Assembly (NCBI GenBank): GCA_947174295.1 | Contig: CAMWIG010000083.1 | Span: forward strand, 1-8,302 | Direction of reading: 5' to 3' | DNA length: 8,302 nt | Origin: an uncultured Alistipes sp. | GTDB taxonomy: Bacteria; Bacteroidota; Bacteroidia; Bacteroidales; Rikenellaceae | Part shown: positions 1 through 5,469 of the stretch, in pieces | Position numbering within the stretch: position 1 is the stretch's first letter | Layout of the letters: each line of letters begins with the position of its first letter | The notes under the pieces: generated by a model | What the model saw: the letters and a program-made list of their open reading frames with translations, nothing else | What the model was told of the DNA's origin: nothing | Database searches by the model: none | Position numbers and translations under genes: made by a program

Positions 1-474
1 GTCGAGGCGCCGGGCTATGTCACCAAGGTCGTGAAGGTCTTCAAATCCGACACCAGGAAAACGGTTACCGTCGCTCTGCGCGAGGACGACTCGCTGGAAA
101 GTTCGGTGGCTTCGAATCTCGCAAACCGCTACTTCACGGTAAATGTCCGCGAAGGAGTCGATGAAAACCTCGCTTGGAAGCTGCTCTCGCAGGTGATACT
201 CAACTACTTCGACGAAATGCAGACCTCCGACAAGGCTTCCGGCTACATGACCACTACATGGGTCACCGAAACATTCCCGATGGCCGAGGTGAAGGTGCGC
301 ACTCGCGTACAGATAAAGCAGGCGACAAGCGAAGGTCTTACATACCAGATTCGCATTACGTCGGAGATTGCGCCGCTCGGTTCAGGCGAGCAGTCCTACA
401 AACCATGGCCGCGCGTGTTGAAGAAGTACGAGTCGCTCATCAACGAGATGCAGGCACGCATCGGAGAGAATTAA
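1..474 (+). CDS. Hypothetical protein, 3' part only
   Basis: The reading frame is open from the first base of the window to a TAA at 472-474, so this is the C-terminal 157 residues of a gene that starts upstream. An internal GTG at 31 is possible but is not needed as a start. I do not recognise the family. The visible part alternates strand-like and helical segments. One is an amphipathic helix rich in L, W, V and I (about residues 55-75). It is followed by a GYMTTTW segment and two alternating-polarity strands (VKVRTRVQIK, YQIRITSEIA). This order loosely recalls helix-grip domains such as that of BamC, but that is a guess from pattern only. No membrane segment is visible. The next gene starts 5 bp after the stop, so the two are very likely co-transcribed and may act together at the cell envelope. 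Confidence 0.75.
   Translation, partial: VEAPGYVTKVVKVFKSDTRKTVTVALREDDSLESSVASNLANRYFTVNVREGVDENLAWKLLSQVILNYFDEMQTSDKASGYMTTTWVTETFPMAEVKVRTRVQIKQATSEGLTYQIRITSEIAPLGSGEQSYKPWPRVLKKYESLINEMQARIGEN
463..468 (+). promoter_or_regulatory. Possible ribosome binding site
   Basis: A GGAGAG purine run lies inside the end of the upstream gene, 11 nt before the ATG at 480. It supports the choice of that ATG over in-frame upstream codons that would overlap the preceding gene. Shine-Dalgarno use is weak in Bacteroidota, so this may be chance. Confidence 0.35.
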
Positions 475-479
475 GCGCC

Positions 480-1154
480 ATGAAACGACTGCTGATTTTA
501 TTGCTCGGCATGCTCTGCACGGCAGCTGCCGAAGCCCAGACACACGTGACCGAAACATTCGACGGAGCATCGTGTTTGGATTGGACGGAGTACTCCTACA
601 AGAAAGGAAGCGCTCAACCCAAGGACGGCAGGTTCTATCTCAAATCGAAAAACATATCGTCGACGGTCTCGACAAGCGTGGTGTTTCCTGTCGACGTCAG
701 TCGCGACTTCACGCTCCGCAGTACGGTGGTATTGCCCAAGTTCAGCAAGCAAACACCATTCGGTCTGTTTTTCGACAACGCGCAGACCGGCACGAAAACG
801 CTGCTGCTCATCTCGCCCCAGAAACTCGGATGCGTCAGGTATCTCAATTTCGACCATGAGAATCCATCGGATAAGACAATACAGATGATGATGACGGCAT
901 TCACAGGCAAAAAATTCTCACAGATAACACAGAATGGAGCCGAGATTCAGGACATAAAGCTGAAAGAGGGCAAGAAAATGCGGTTGAATCTCGAAATCAA
1001 GCATCAGGACGGCAAATACCGCATCGCAGTAAACGACATGCCGCTCTGCGACGTGTCGGGAGGCTCGATGCAAACGCCAGCACTCGGATTCTGCGTCTGC
1101 GGCACGATGCACATCGAGTCGTTCAGCGTCGAGCAGGACGCAGGCCGCGAATAG
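480..1154 (+). CDS. Secreted beta-rich protein, possibly concanavalin-like
   Basis: A 224-residue exported protein of unknown function. The frame is open further upstream, but the ATG at 480 is chosen because it opens a clear signal peptide (K2, R3, then a Leu/Ile-rich core at 4-12, and an A-E-A site with likely cleavage after Ala19). It also lies just after the stop of the preceding gene. The mature part starts with a VTETFDG segment and continues as many short alternating strands: DGRFYLKS near 49-56, FTLRSTVVLP near 77-86, FGLFFD near 94-99, and a final GTMHIESFSVEQ. This layout resembles the jelly-roll fold of LamG, concanavalin-like and DUF1080-type domains, in which the N-terminal and C-terminal strands pair. 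That is inference from strand pattern, and no catalytic residues can be named. Four cysteines remain after cleavage (32, 118, 190 and 205, with 207 close by), so disulphides are possible. It is probably co-transcribed with the gene before it and followed by a hairpin terminator. Confidence 0.8.
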   Translation: MKRLLILLLGMLCTAAAEAQTHVTETFDGASCLDWTEYSYKKGSAQPKDGRFYLKSKNISSTVSTSVVFPVDVSRDFTLRSTVVLPKFSKQTPFGLFFDNAQTGTKTLLLISPQKLGCVRYLNFDHENPSDKTIQMMMTAFTGKKFSQITQNGAEIQDIKLKEGKKMRLNLEIKHQDGKYRIAVNDMPLCDVSGGSMQTPALGFCVCGTMHIESFSVEQDAGRE

Positions 1155-1179
1155 CACAGCCCCGCCCGACGACGATTAC

Positions 1180-1214
1180 GCCCCGGCAGCCGCAAAGGCC
1201 GCCGGGGCGGTTTC
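1180..1214 (+). terminator. Hairpin terminator after the secreted protein gene
   Basis: A perfect 8-bp GC-rich stem pairs GCCCCGGC (1180-1187) with GCCGGGGC (1201-1208) across a 13-nt loop. A short T-rich run, GGTTTCATT, follows. It begins 26 bp after the stop codon at 1154 and fits an intrinsic terminator for the plus-strand pair, although the T tract is short. Confidence 0.6.
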
Positions 1215-1228
1215 ATTCAGGGACGGAC

Positions 1229-1254
1229 ACCGGGCGCAGGCTCGGCCGCCCGGT
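1229..1254. repeat. Inverted repeat in the convergent gap
   Basis: ACCGGGCG (1229-1236) pairs perfectly with CGCCCGGT (1247-1254) around a 10-nt loop. It lies 73 bp beyond the stop of the minus-strand membrane protein gene and could end that transcript. No T tract follows on either strand, so it is not a canonical intrinsic terminator. Confidence 0.4.
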
Positions 1255-1283
1255 AACAGGCTCGCCATAGTTTCGGCCCGCGG

Positions 1284-1297
1284 CATCCGGCCGGATG
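1284..1297. repeat. 14-bp perfect palindrome
   Basis: CATCCGGCCGGATG reads identically on both strands. The flanks extend the symmetry by two further base pairs after one mismatch. It lies 30 bp past the stop of the minus-strand gene ending at 1327. It may be part of that gene's 3' end structure or a protein site. It has no T tract. Confidence 0.35.
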
Positions 1298-1326
1298 TCG
1301 GACGGTGCAGTGCGCCGGCCGGTGCG

Positions 1327-2298
1327 TCAATAGCTCTCCACGCTGCGCAGGAACAGGTCGGAGATGCGCCGCACTTCGTCTTCGCGCATACCCTCGCGGT
1401 GCCAGATGTTCACCGAGACGAGGTCGCCGTCGTGCAGCATGTCGTAGGAGGAGAATATCCACCCCTCGGAATCGGCCATTCGTCCCGAGCTGCCGAGCAT
1501 CGTGCGACCGCCGATTTCGACCTTGGCGGTAGGTGTCATGATGCCGCCGTCGTAGTAAACCGAGTCGCGGCGGGCGCAGTAGTCGTAAATATCCTCTATC
1601 GACTCCACGTCGTCGGCCACGGAACGGAGAACTCCCTCCACTCGCATTCCGATATCCTCGCCCCCGGCATAGAACGCATATATGGCGAAGCTCGAATCGG
1701 TCTCGGGCGTATACTCGTGCTCGACCTCTGTGAAACCGGCGGGGAATATAGCACGCAGACGCAGCGAGTCGCACTCGACGGTCTGTTCGTAATCGACCTT
1801 TGGAAGCTCGCCTACGTGCACTACGCGGTAAGACATCGCCGTCAGCCAGCCGACCAGCGCCACGGCGGCGACGGCGGCCAGGAGCGTCGTGCGGAATCTT
1901 TGCATGTCACCTTCGCGGCGCAGACGGCTCAGAACCACGTAAAGTCCTCGAAATGCCTGCAACGCACCGTAGACTATCGCACCCGTAGCCACGAAGTACC
2001 GCCCGCCGGCCTCGGTGAAATAGTACGACGCGAAGCTGAACGCCAGACCGCCCACGCACCACAGCGCACCGGCCCTGATGTTGCGCCTGGCGTCTTGCAG
2101 CTCGCAGTCCTCATCTTCCGCCGCAGAATCGTCGTCGTCCGTCGCAGGCCCGCCGCACGGCTCTTCGTCATAATCTTCGGAAGTCGATTCGTCACACTCA
2201 GGCTCCTCGACCGCCGCGTCGATGTTCCTCCCGGTCATCTCCTCTGCCGTCTCTTCCGCCTCGCGGCCGAAACGGGTCTCTTCCTCGTTCTCAATCAT
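1327..2298 (-). CDS. Membrane protein: acidic tail, 3 TM helices, periplasmic domain
   Basis: A 323-residue protein of unrecognised family. Residues 1-70 are strongly acidic and low in complexity (runs such as DDDD and repeated E and D). Three hydrophobic helices follow, at about 76-95, 101-124 and 138-157. Basic residues lie before the first helix (RRNIR) and between the second and third (RLRREGDMQRFR). By the positive-inside rule this puts the acidic tail in the cytoplasm and residues 160-323 in the periplasm. That C-terminal domain contains a FPAGF segment near 185, an EIGGR turn near 261, and ends in an ISDLFLRSV helix. This arrangement resembles PsbP/Mog1 (DUF1795-like) domains, which is inference only. 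The ATG at 2298 is the first start and lies 24 bp from a TATATTTG -7 box. It appears to be a single-gene unit, convergent with the secreted-protein gene. Confidence 0.8.
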   Translation of the reverse strand: MIENEEETRFGREAEETAEEMTGRNIDAAVEEPECDESTSEDYDEEPCGGPATDDDDSAAEDEDCELQDARRNIRAGALWCVGGLAFSFASYYFTEAGGRYFVATGAIVYGALQAFRGLYVVLSRLRREGDMQRFRTTLLAAVAAVALVGWLTAMSYRVVHVGELPKVDYEQTVECDSLRLRAIFPAGFTEVEHEYTPETDSSFAIYAFYAGGEDIGMRVEGVLRSVADDVESIEDIYDYCARRDSVYYDGGIMTPTAKVEIGGRTMLGSSGRMADSEGWIFSSYDMLHDGDLVSVNIWHREGMREDEVRRISDLFLRSVESY

Positions 2299-2321
2299 AG
2301 TATAAGGGTTTTAGTTTGATG

Positions 2322-2329
2322 CAAATATA
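2322..2329 (-). promoter_or_regulatory. Bacteroidota -7 promoter box for the membrane protein
   Basis: Read on the minus strand this is TATATTTG, an exact match to the TAnnTTTG -7 consensus of Bacteroidota primary sigma factor promoters, 23 bp before the ATG at 2298. A TTTG lies only 8 bp upstream (2338-2341), too close to be the usual -33 element, and nothing better is seen at 19-21 bp. The call rests on the -7 box alone. Confidence 0.45.
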
Positions 2330-2416
2330 CGCCCCCACAAATTTTCGGGGAATTATTTTTCTCCGGCGGCTGCAATTATCGGCTCCAACCCACAAATGAC
2401 CGCCAGTCCATGCCTG

Positions 2417-2451
2417 ATTGCTAATTAATAATTGCTCATTCCTAATTGTTA
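2417..2451. repeat. Five-unit 7-bp tandem repeat array (ATTGCTA type)
   Basis: Five consecutive 7-bp units all begin with ATT: ATTGCTA, ATTAATA, ATTGCTC, ATTCCTA and ATTGTTA. The last unit contains the TAA stop codon (minus strand) of the radical SAM gene, so the array starts right at that gene's end. A second array of the same period and consensus lies at 5431-5465. Short degenerate heptamer arrays between genes are familiar from several bacterial groups, for example the STRR repeats of cyanobacteria. Its function here is unknown. Confidence 0.7.
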
Positions 2452-3219
2452 CGCTGCCGAGCACGCTATTCCGAGCGCCTCGACACGGTCGGCTATGCGC
2501 TGCAACTCCTCGCGCGAAACCTTTTCGAGGGTCTTGCACGGCGTGTCGCGGTCTATCGAGTAGACCATCACCCGTTCGGGCCGCACCTCTCCGACAAGCC
2601 GCAGCCATGCTTCGACCTCCTCGTCGGTGGTGTTGTCGACCGGCCGCCCCTCTATCGTGCCGCGCAGAAACATGGTCTGCATGACCATGCGGCCCTCGAA
2701 GAGCTTCATAAGTTCAACGGTCTCGCGCACGGAGTAGCTGCCGCACGGATTGTTCATCAGGCGCACCGTGGCATCGAACGCCGAGTCGAGTTTCAGGATG
2801 TTGTTGTCCACGCGCAGCAAAGCCCGCCGCACGCTCTCGCGGCCTATCTGCGTGGCATTGCTCAGCACCGACACCCGGGCCGAGGGGCATAGCTCGTCGC
2901 GCAGGGCGAGCGTGTCGTCGATAACGGACTCGAACTCGGGGTGCATGGTCGGTTCGCCGTTGCCTGCGAAGGTTATCACGTCGGGCGGCGTTCCGTCGGC
3001 GACCATGCGTCCGAGCGTCTCGCGAAGCAGACGCCTCACCTCGGCGCGGTCGTTGAACCTGCGCTGCCCGGGATGGTCGCCGTTCCATCCGCACTCGCAG
3101 TAGGCGCAGTCGAACGAACAGAGTTTCGACCCGGTGGGCAGCAGATTGACCCCGAGCGACAATCCGAGACGGCGCGACCGCACCGGCCCGAAAATAATAT
3201 CCGAAAAAAGAGCTGTCAT
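2449..3219 (-). CDS. Radical SAM protein, COG0731-like
   Basis: A 256-residue radical SAM enzyme. The CxxxCxxC motif is CSFDCAYC, with Cys34, Cys38 and Cys41 ready to hold the 4Fe-4S cluster that cleaves S-adenosylmethionine. GNGEP at 86-90 matches the SAM-binding GGE-type motif after the second strand. The opening IIFGPVRSRRLGLSLG followed by NLLP is a hallmark of the COG0731 group, related to wyosine synthesis (TYW1-like) enzymes and often annotated only as radical SAM protein. The actual substrate cannot be read from the sequence. The frame also allows a TTG at 3225. I prefer the ATG at 3219 because family members begin a few residues before this motif. The gene lies 82 bp downstream of spt on the same strand, but a strong terminator intervenes and I see no TAnnTTTG box, so its promoter is unclear. 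The TAA stop sits inside a heptamer repeat array. Confidence 0.87.
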   Translation of the reverse strand: MTALFSDIIFGPVRSRRLGLSLGVNLLPTGSKLCSFDCAYCECGWNGDHPGQRRFNDRAEVRRLLRETLGRMVADGTPPDVITFAGNGEPTMHPEFESVIDDTLALRDELCPSARVSVLSNATQIGRESVRRALLRVDNNILKLDSAFDATVRLMNNPCGSYSVRETVELMKLFEGRMVMQTMFLRGTIEGRPVDNTTDEEVEAWLRLVGEVRPERVMVYSIDRDTPCKTLEKVSREELQRIADRVEALGIACSAA

Positions 3220-3245
3220 GAGCAAAACGGATTAAACGGTATGCA

Positions 3246-3285
3246 GAAAGGGGGCTGTACGCCCGCTCGGCGACAGCCCCCTTTC
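3246..3285 (-). terminator. Strong intrinsic terminator of spt
   Basis: GAAAGGGGGCTGT (3246-3258) pairs perfectly over 13 bp with ACAGCCCCCTTTC (3273-3285). The loop is 14 nt and can itself form three more pairs (GCC/GGC). On the minus strand the hairpin starts 16 bp after the spt stop codon, and the stem ends in TTTC. The A/T ends with a GC core are typical of a bidirectional-looking intrinsic terminator. It separates spt from the radical SAM gene, which may receive some read-through. Confidence 0.85.
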
Positions 3286-3301
3286 GAATCGATATGAACG
3301 G

Positions 3302-4573
3302 CTATCGCACGGTGAAGCCCTCGTCGGCCACGGACGGTATGGGCTGCGTCGCGTAGTAGCCGCTTTCGAGCTTCTCTTTCACTGACTTGAACGCCTCGAT
3401 GGTGTATGCCACGTCTTCGAGCGTGTGGGCCGCCGTCGGGATGACGCGCAGAATAATCTCACCGCGCGGAATGACGGGATAAACCACCACCGAACAGAAG
3501 AGCTTGTGGTTCTCGCGCAGGTCGTACACGAGATTCGTGGCCTCGGGAACACCGCCCTTCATGTAGACGGGAGTCACGGGCGACTTGGTCACGCCGATAT
3601 CGAAACCGTTCTCCTTCAATCCGTTCTGCAAGGCATGGGTAATCTCCCACAGCTTCTGCTGATACTCGGGGTGCATGCGTATGAGGTCGAGACGCTTCAA
3701 TGCGCCGATAACCATCGGCATCGGGAGCGACTTTGCGTAGAGCTGCGAGCGCATGTTGTAGCGCAGCAGGTTGATGAGCCACTTCGGGCCGCTGACGAAT
3801 GCGCCGATACCGGCCATCGACTTGGCGAAGGTATTGAACAGCACGTCCACGCCGTCCGCAACGCCGAAGTGCGACGCCGTACCGCGGCCGCCCTCGCCCA
3901 TCGTGCCGAAGCCGTGCGCGTCGTCGACCAGAAGACGGAACTGGAACTCCTTTTTGAGAGCGACGATCTCGTCGAGCTTGCCCAGGTCGCCCTTCATGCC
4001 GAACACGCCTTCGGTGATTACCAGCACGCCGCCCTTCTGCTCATCGGCCAGCTCGGTGGCGTGGCGGAGTTGCAGGCGCAGCGAATCCATGTCGTTGTGA
4101 CCGAAGACGAAGCGCTTGCCCTTGTGCAGACGCAGACCGTCGATGATGCAGGCGTGAGCCTCGGCATCGTAGACCACCACGTCGCGCGGGGTGAGCAGGC
4201 AGTCGATAATCGAAATCATGCCCTGATAGCCGAAGTTGAGCAGGAAGGCATCCTCCTTGCCGACGAAAGCGGCGAGCTCGCGCTCCAACTGCTCGTGGTA
4301 CTTGGTCTGTCCGCTCATCATGCGGGCGCCCATCGGGGCTGCCATGCCGAACTCGGCGGCACCCTTGGCGTCGGCCTCGCGCACCTCGGGGTGGTTGGCC
4401 AGACCGAGATAGTTGTTAAGGCTCCAATTGAGCATCATCTTACCGCGGAAACGCATGTGGGGGCCTATTTCACCCTCCAACTTCGGGAATGCGAAGTAGC
4501 CGTGCGCATAACCCATGTACTGACCGATGGGACCTCCGGCATTCTTTTCGAGACGTTCGAAAATATCAACCAT
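3302..4573 (-). CDS. spt: Serine palmitoyltransferase (alpha-oxoamine synthase family)
   Basis: A 423-residue cytoplasmic PLP enzyme. Spt condenses L-serine with a long-chain acyl-CoA to give 3-ketodihydrosphingosine, the first step of sphingolipid synthesis, a pathway Bacteroidota use for membrane lipids. Family residues are in place: NNYLGLA near 53-59, a MGARMMSGQTKYHEQLE block near 81-97, His140 that stacks on the cofactor (DAEAH), the VDDAHGFG motif with Asp217 and His220, the Schiff-base Lys251 in TFAKSM, and Arg376 near the C-terminus, expected to bind the substrate carboxylate. The length is slightly above the usual 390-400 because of extra residues at both ends. Relatives in the same fold are 2-amino-3-ketobutyrate CoA ligase (kbl) and 8-amino-7-oxononanoate synthase (bioF). 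The N-terminal GPIGQYMGYAHGYFAFPKLE stretch is what I associate with the Bacteroidota Spt group. The ATG at 4573 is the first start, and the gene forms its own unit with a promoter upstream and a strong terminator after it. Confidence 0.85.
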   Translation of the reverse strand: MVDIFERLEKNAGGPIGQYMGYAHGYFAFPKLEGEIGPHMRFRGKMMLNWSLNNYLGLANHPEVREADAKGAAEFGMAAPMGARMMSGQTKYHEQLERELAAFVGKEDAFLLNFGYQGMISIIDCLLTPRDVVVYDAEAHACIIDGLRLHKGKRFVFGHNDMDSLRLQLRHATELADEQKGGVLVITEGVFGMKGDLGKLDEIVALKKEFQFRLLVDDAHGFGTMGEGGRGTASHFGVADGVDVLFNTFAKSMAGIGAFVSGPKWLINLLRYNMRSQLYAKSLPMPMVIGALKRLDLIRMHPEYQQKLWEITHALQNGLKENGFDIGVTKSPVTPVYMKGGVPEATNLVYDLRENHKLFCSVVVYPVIPRGEIILRVIPTAAHTLEDVAYTIEAFKSVKEKLESGYYATQPIPSVADEGFTVR

Positions 4574-4615
4574 ATTATAGTAATTTTTAAGTTTAAGTTT
4601 CGTTTAAAATATAGG

Positions 4616-4623
4616 CAAAGTTA
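4616..4623 (-). promoter_or_regulatory. Bacteroidota -7 promoter box for spt
   Basis: On the minus strand this reads TAACTTTG, an exact TAnnTTTG match 42 bp before the spt ATG. A second near match, TATATTTT, lies just downstream. No TTTG-like -33 element is visible at 19-21 bp, so the call rests on the -7 box. The leader between it and the gene is AT-rich with repeated TTTAAG steps. Confidence 0.45.
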
Positions 4624-4675
4624 CAAAATAATTGCTATTGTTCTCCGCTCGTTGTCAATAAAGTTGGAAAATTTG

Positions 4676-4683
4676 TAAATTTG
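4676..4683 (+). promoter_or_regulatory. Bacteroidota -7 promoter box for the plug/TonB-like gene
   Basis: TAAATTTG matches TAnnTTTG exactly and lies 52 bp before the ATG at 4736. A GTTG at 4651-4654 is 21 bp upstream and could serve as a weak -33 element. This promoter is back to back with the spt promoter in a 162-bp divergent gap. Confidence 0.5.
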
Positions 4684-4735
4684 AACGTCGATTAAGGCCG
4701 CGAGAGCACGGACACCGGCGCATAACACACGGATA

Positions 4736-5275
4736 ATGAAAAACATAATACTGTCAGCGATACTTCTCTGCACCCTCGGGGCGGCGGCACAGGCACCGCC
4801 GCTCTACATAGTCAACGGCCGCGAAACGGAGGATTTGCGCGACGTCGACCCCGACGACATAGTCTCCACGGAGCTGCTGCCGGCCGACGAGCGCACGGTC
4901 GAACTCTACGGCCCGCAGGCCAACAACGGCGTAATAGTCGTATCGCTGCGCTACGACACCCCGGCGCGGTTCGAGGCCGACTCGGTCTCTTTCGCGCGCT
5001 ACGTATCCTCGCGAGTGAAGTGGGACGAGACCGAGCGCACGGCGCGTTTCGTCGTGCGATTCACCGTAGAGACCGACGGCAGCGTGGCGCTCGGCAACGA
5101 ACTCGAATCGACCGACCCGCGTTTGCGACGCAAGGTGCTGCGCGCACTCTCGGCCGCACCGCGATGGACGCCGGCCACGAAGGACGGAAAGCCCGTGCGC
5201 AGCTCGCACGTGCTGCGCATACAGCTGCCCGAAGGACGGCCCATGCCGCCGGAGAGAGCGATAATCCTGCTGTGA
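4736..5275 (+). CDS. Exported protein: SusC-plug-like segment plus TonB C-terminal-like domain
   Basis: A 179-residue exported protein. The signal peptide covers residues 1-20 (MKNIILSAILLCTLGAAAQA), with likely cleavage after Ala20. Residues 22-72 read PLYIVNGRE, then DVDPDDIVSTELLP, then LYGPQANNGVIVVSL. This matches the order of the SusC/TonB-dependent receptor plug motif (PLYVVDG, NPDDIESIEVL, YGSRGANGVI). Residues 103-165 look like a TonB C-terminal domain: RFVVRFTVETDGSV, a pair of helices, then RWTPATKDGKPV and a final strand. It lacks the receptor barrel, and it lacks the N-terminal anchor and proline-rich spacer of a true TonB, so it is neither a transporter nor a normal energy transducer. 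Plug-like and TonB-like tails are known on Bacteroidota M56/BlaR1-type peptidases, and this could be a free-standing version of such a tail. Its role is unknown. It may be co-transcribed with xseA, 194 bp downstream. Confidence 0.75.
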   Translation: MKNIILSAILLCTLGAAAQAPPLYIVNGRETEDLRDVDPDDIVSTELLPADERTVELYGPQANNGVIVVSLRYDTPARFEADSVSFARYVSSRVKWDETERTARFVVRFTVETDGSVALGNELESTDPRLRRKVLRALSAAPRWTPATKDGKPVRSSHVLRIQLPEGRPMPPERAIILL

Positions 5276-5279
5276 ACCG

Positions 5280-5307
5280 GCGGCTGCACGACCGGCAGAG
5301 AAGCCGC
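5280..5307 (+). terminator. Weak hairpin after the plug/TonB-like gene
   Basis: GCGGCT (5280-5285) pairs with AGCCGC (5302-5307) around a 16-nt loop, 4 bp after the stop codon, followed by TTC only. Without a T tract this is at best a weak or partial terminator, so read-through into xseA is possible. The rest of the gap to 5430 shows no gene and no TAnnTTTG promoter box. Confidence 0.25.
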
Positions 5308-5430
5308 TTCGCAGATTATGACCTAAGGTGGAACAGGCCGAAGAACGGCAATCTCCACCGCTCGCATATCGTTCACCGCACCGCTGTCCGTTCGGCATGA
5401 CGGAACAGGCACGGCAGCAAAGAAAGACCG

Positions 5431-5465
5431 ATTGCACATCGCCAATTACCCATTGCTAATTCGAA
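5431..5465. repeat. Second five-unit 7-bp tandem repeat array
   Basis: Five 7-bp units are present: ATTGCAC, ATCGCCA, ATTACCC, ATTGCTA and ATTCGAA. The period and consensus match the array at 2417-2451, and the two share the 10-mer ATTGCTAATT. Both read ATTGCTA on the plus strand. This array stops 4 bp before the TTG start of xseA, so it forms the end of the xseA leader and may affect ribosome access. Confidence 0.6.
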
Positions 5466-5469
5466 CATT

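Noticed and set aside
174..479. Upstream extension of the secreted-protein frame before the ATG at 480
   Set aside because: It would overlap the preceding gene by 300 bp and would bury a textbook signal peptide in the middle of the protein.
1399..2319. 306-codon open frame on the plus strand, antisense to the membrane protein gene
   Set aside because: The minus-strand frame has helices obeying the positive-inside rule and a promoter box. The antisense frame has neither.
2417..2451. CRISPR array or phage attachment site
   Set aside because: The units are 7 bp with no spacers, and no cas, integrase or phage genes lie nearby.
3425..4678. 417-codon open frame on the plus strand, antisense to spt
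   Set aside because: It mirrors the codon pattern of a strongly conserved enzyme on the other strand. Its protein is rich in His, Val, Ala and Glu with no recognisable motif, and it is a product of GC-rich codon bias.
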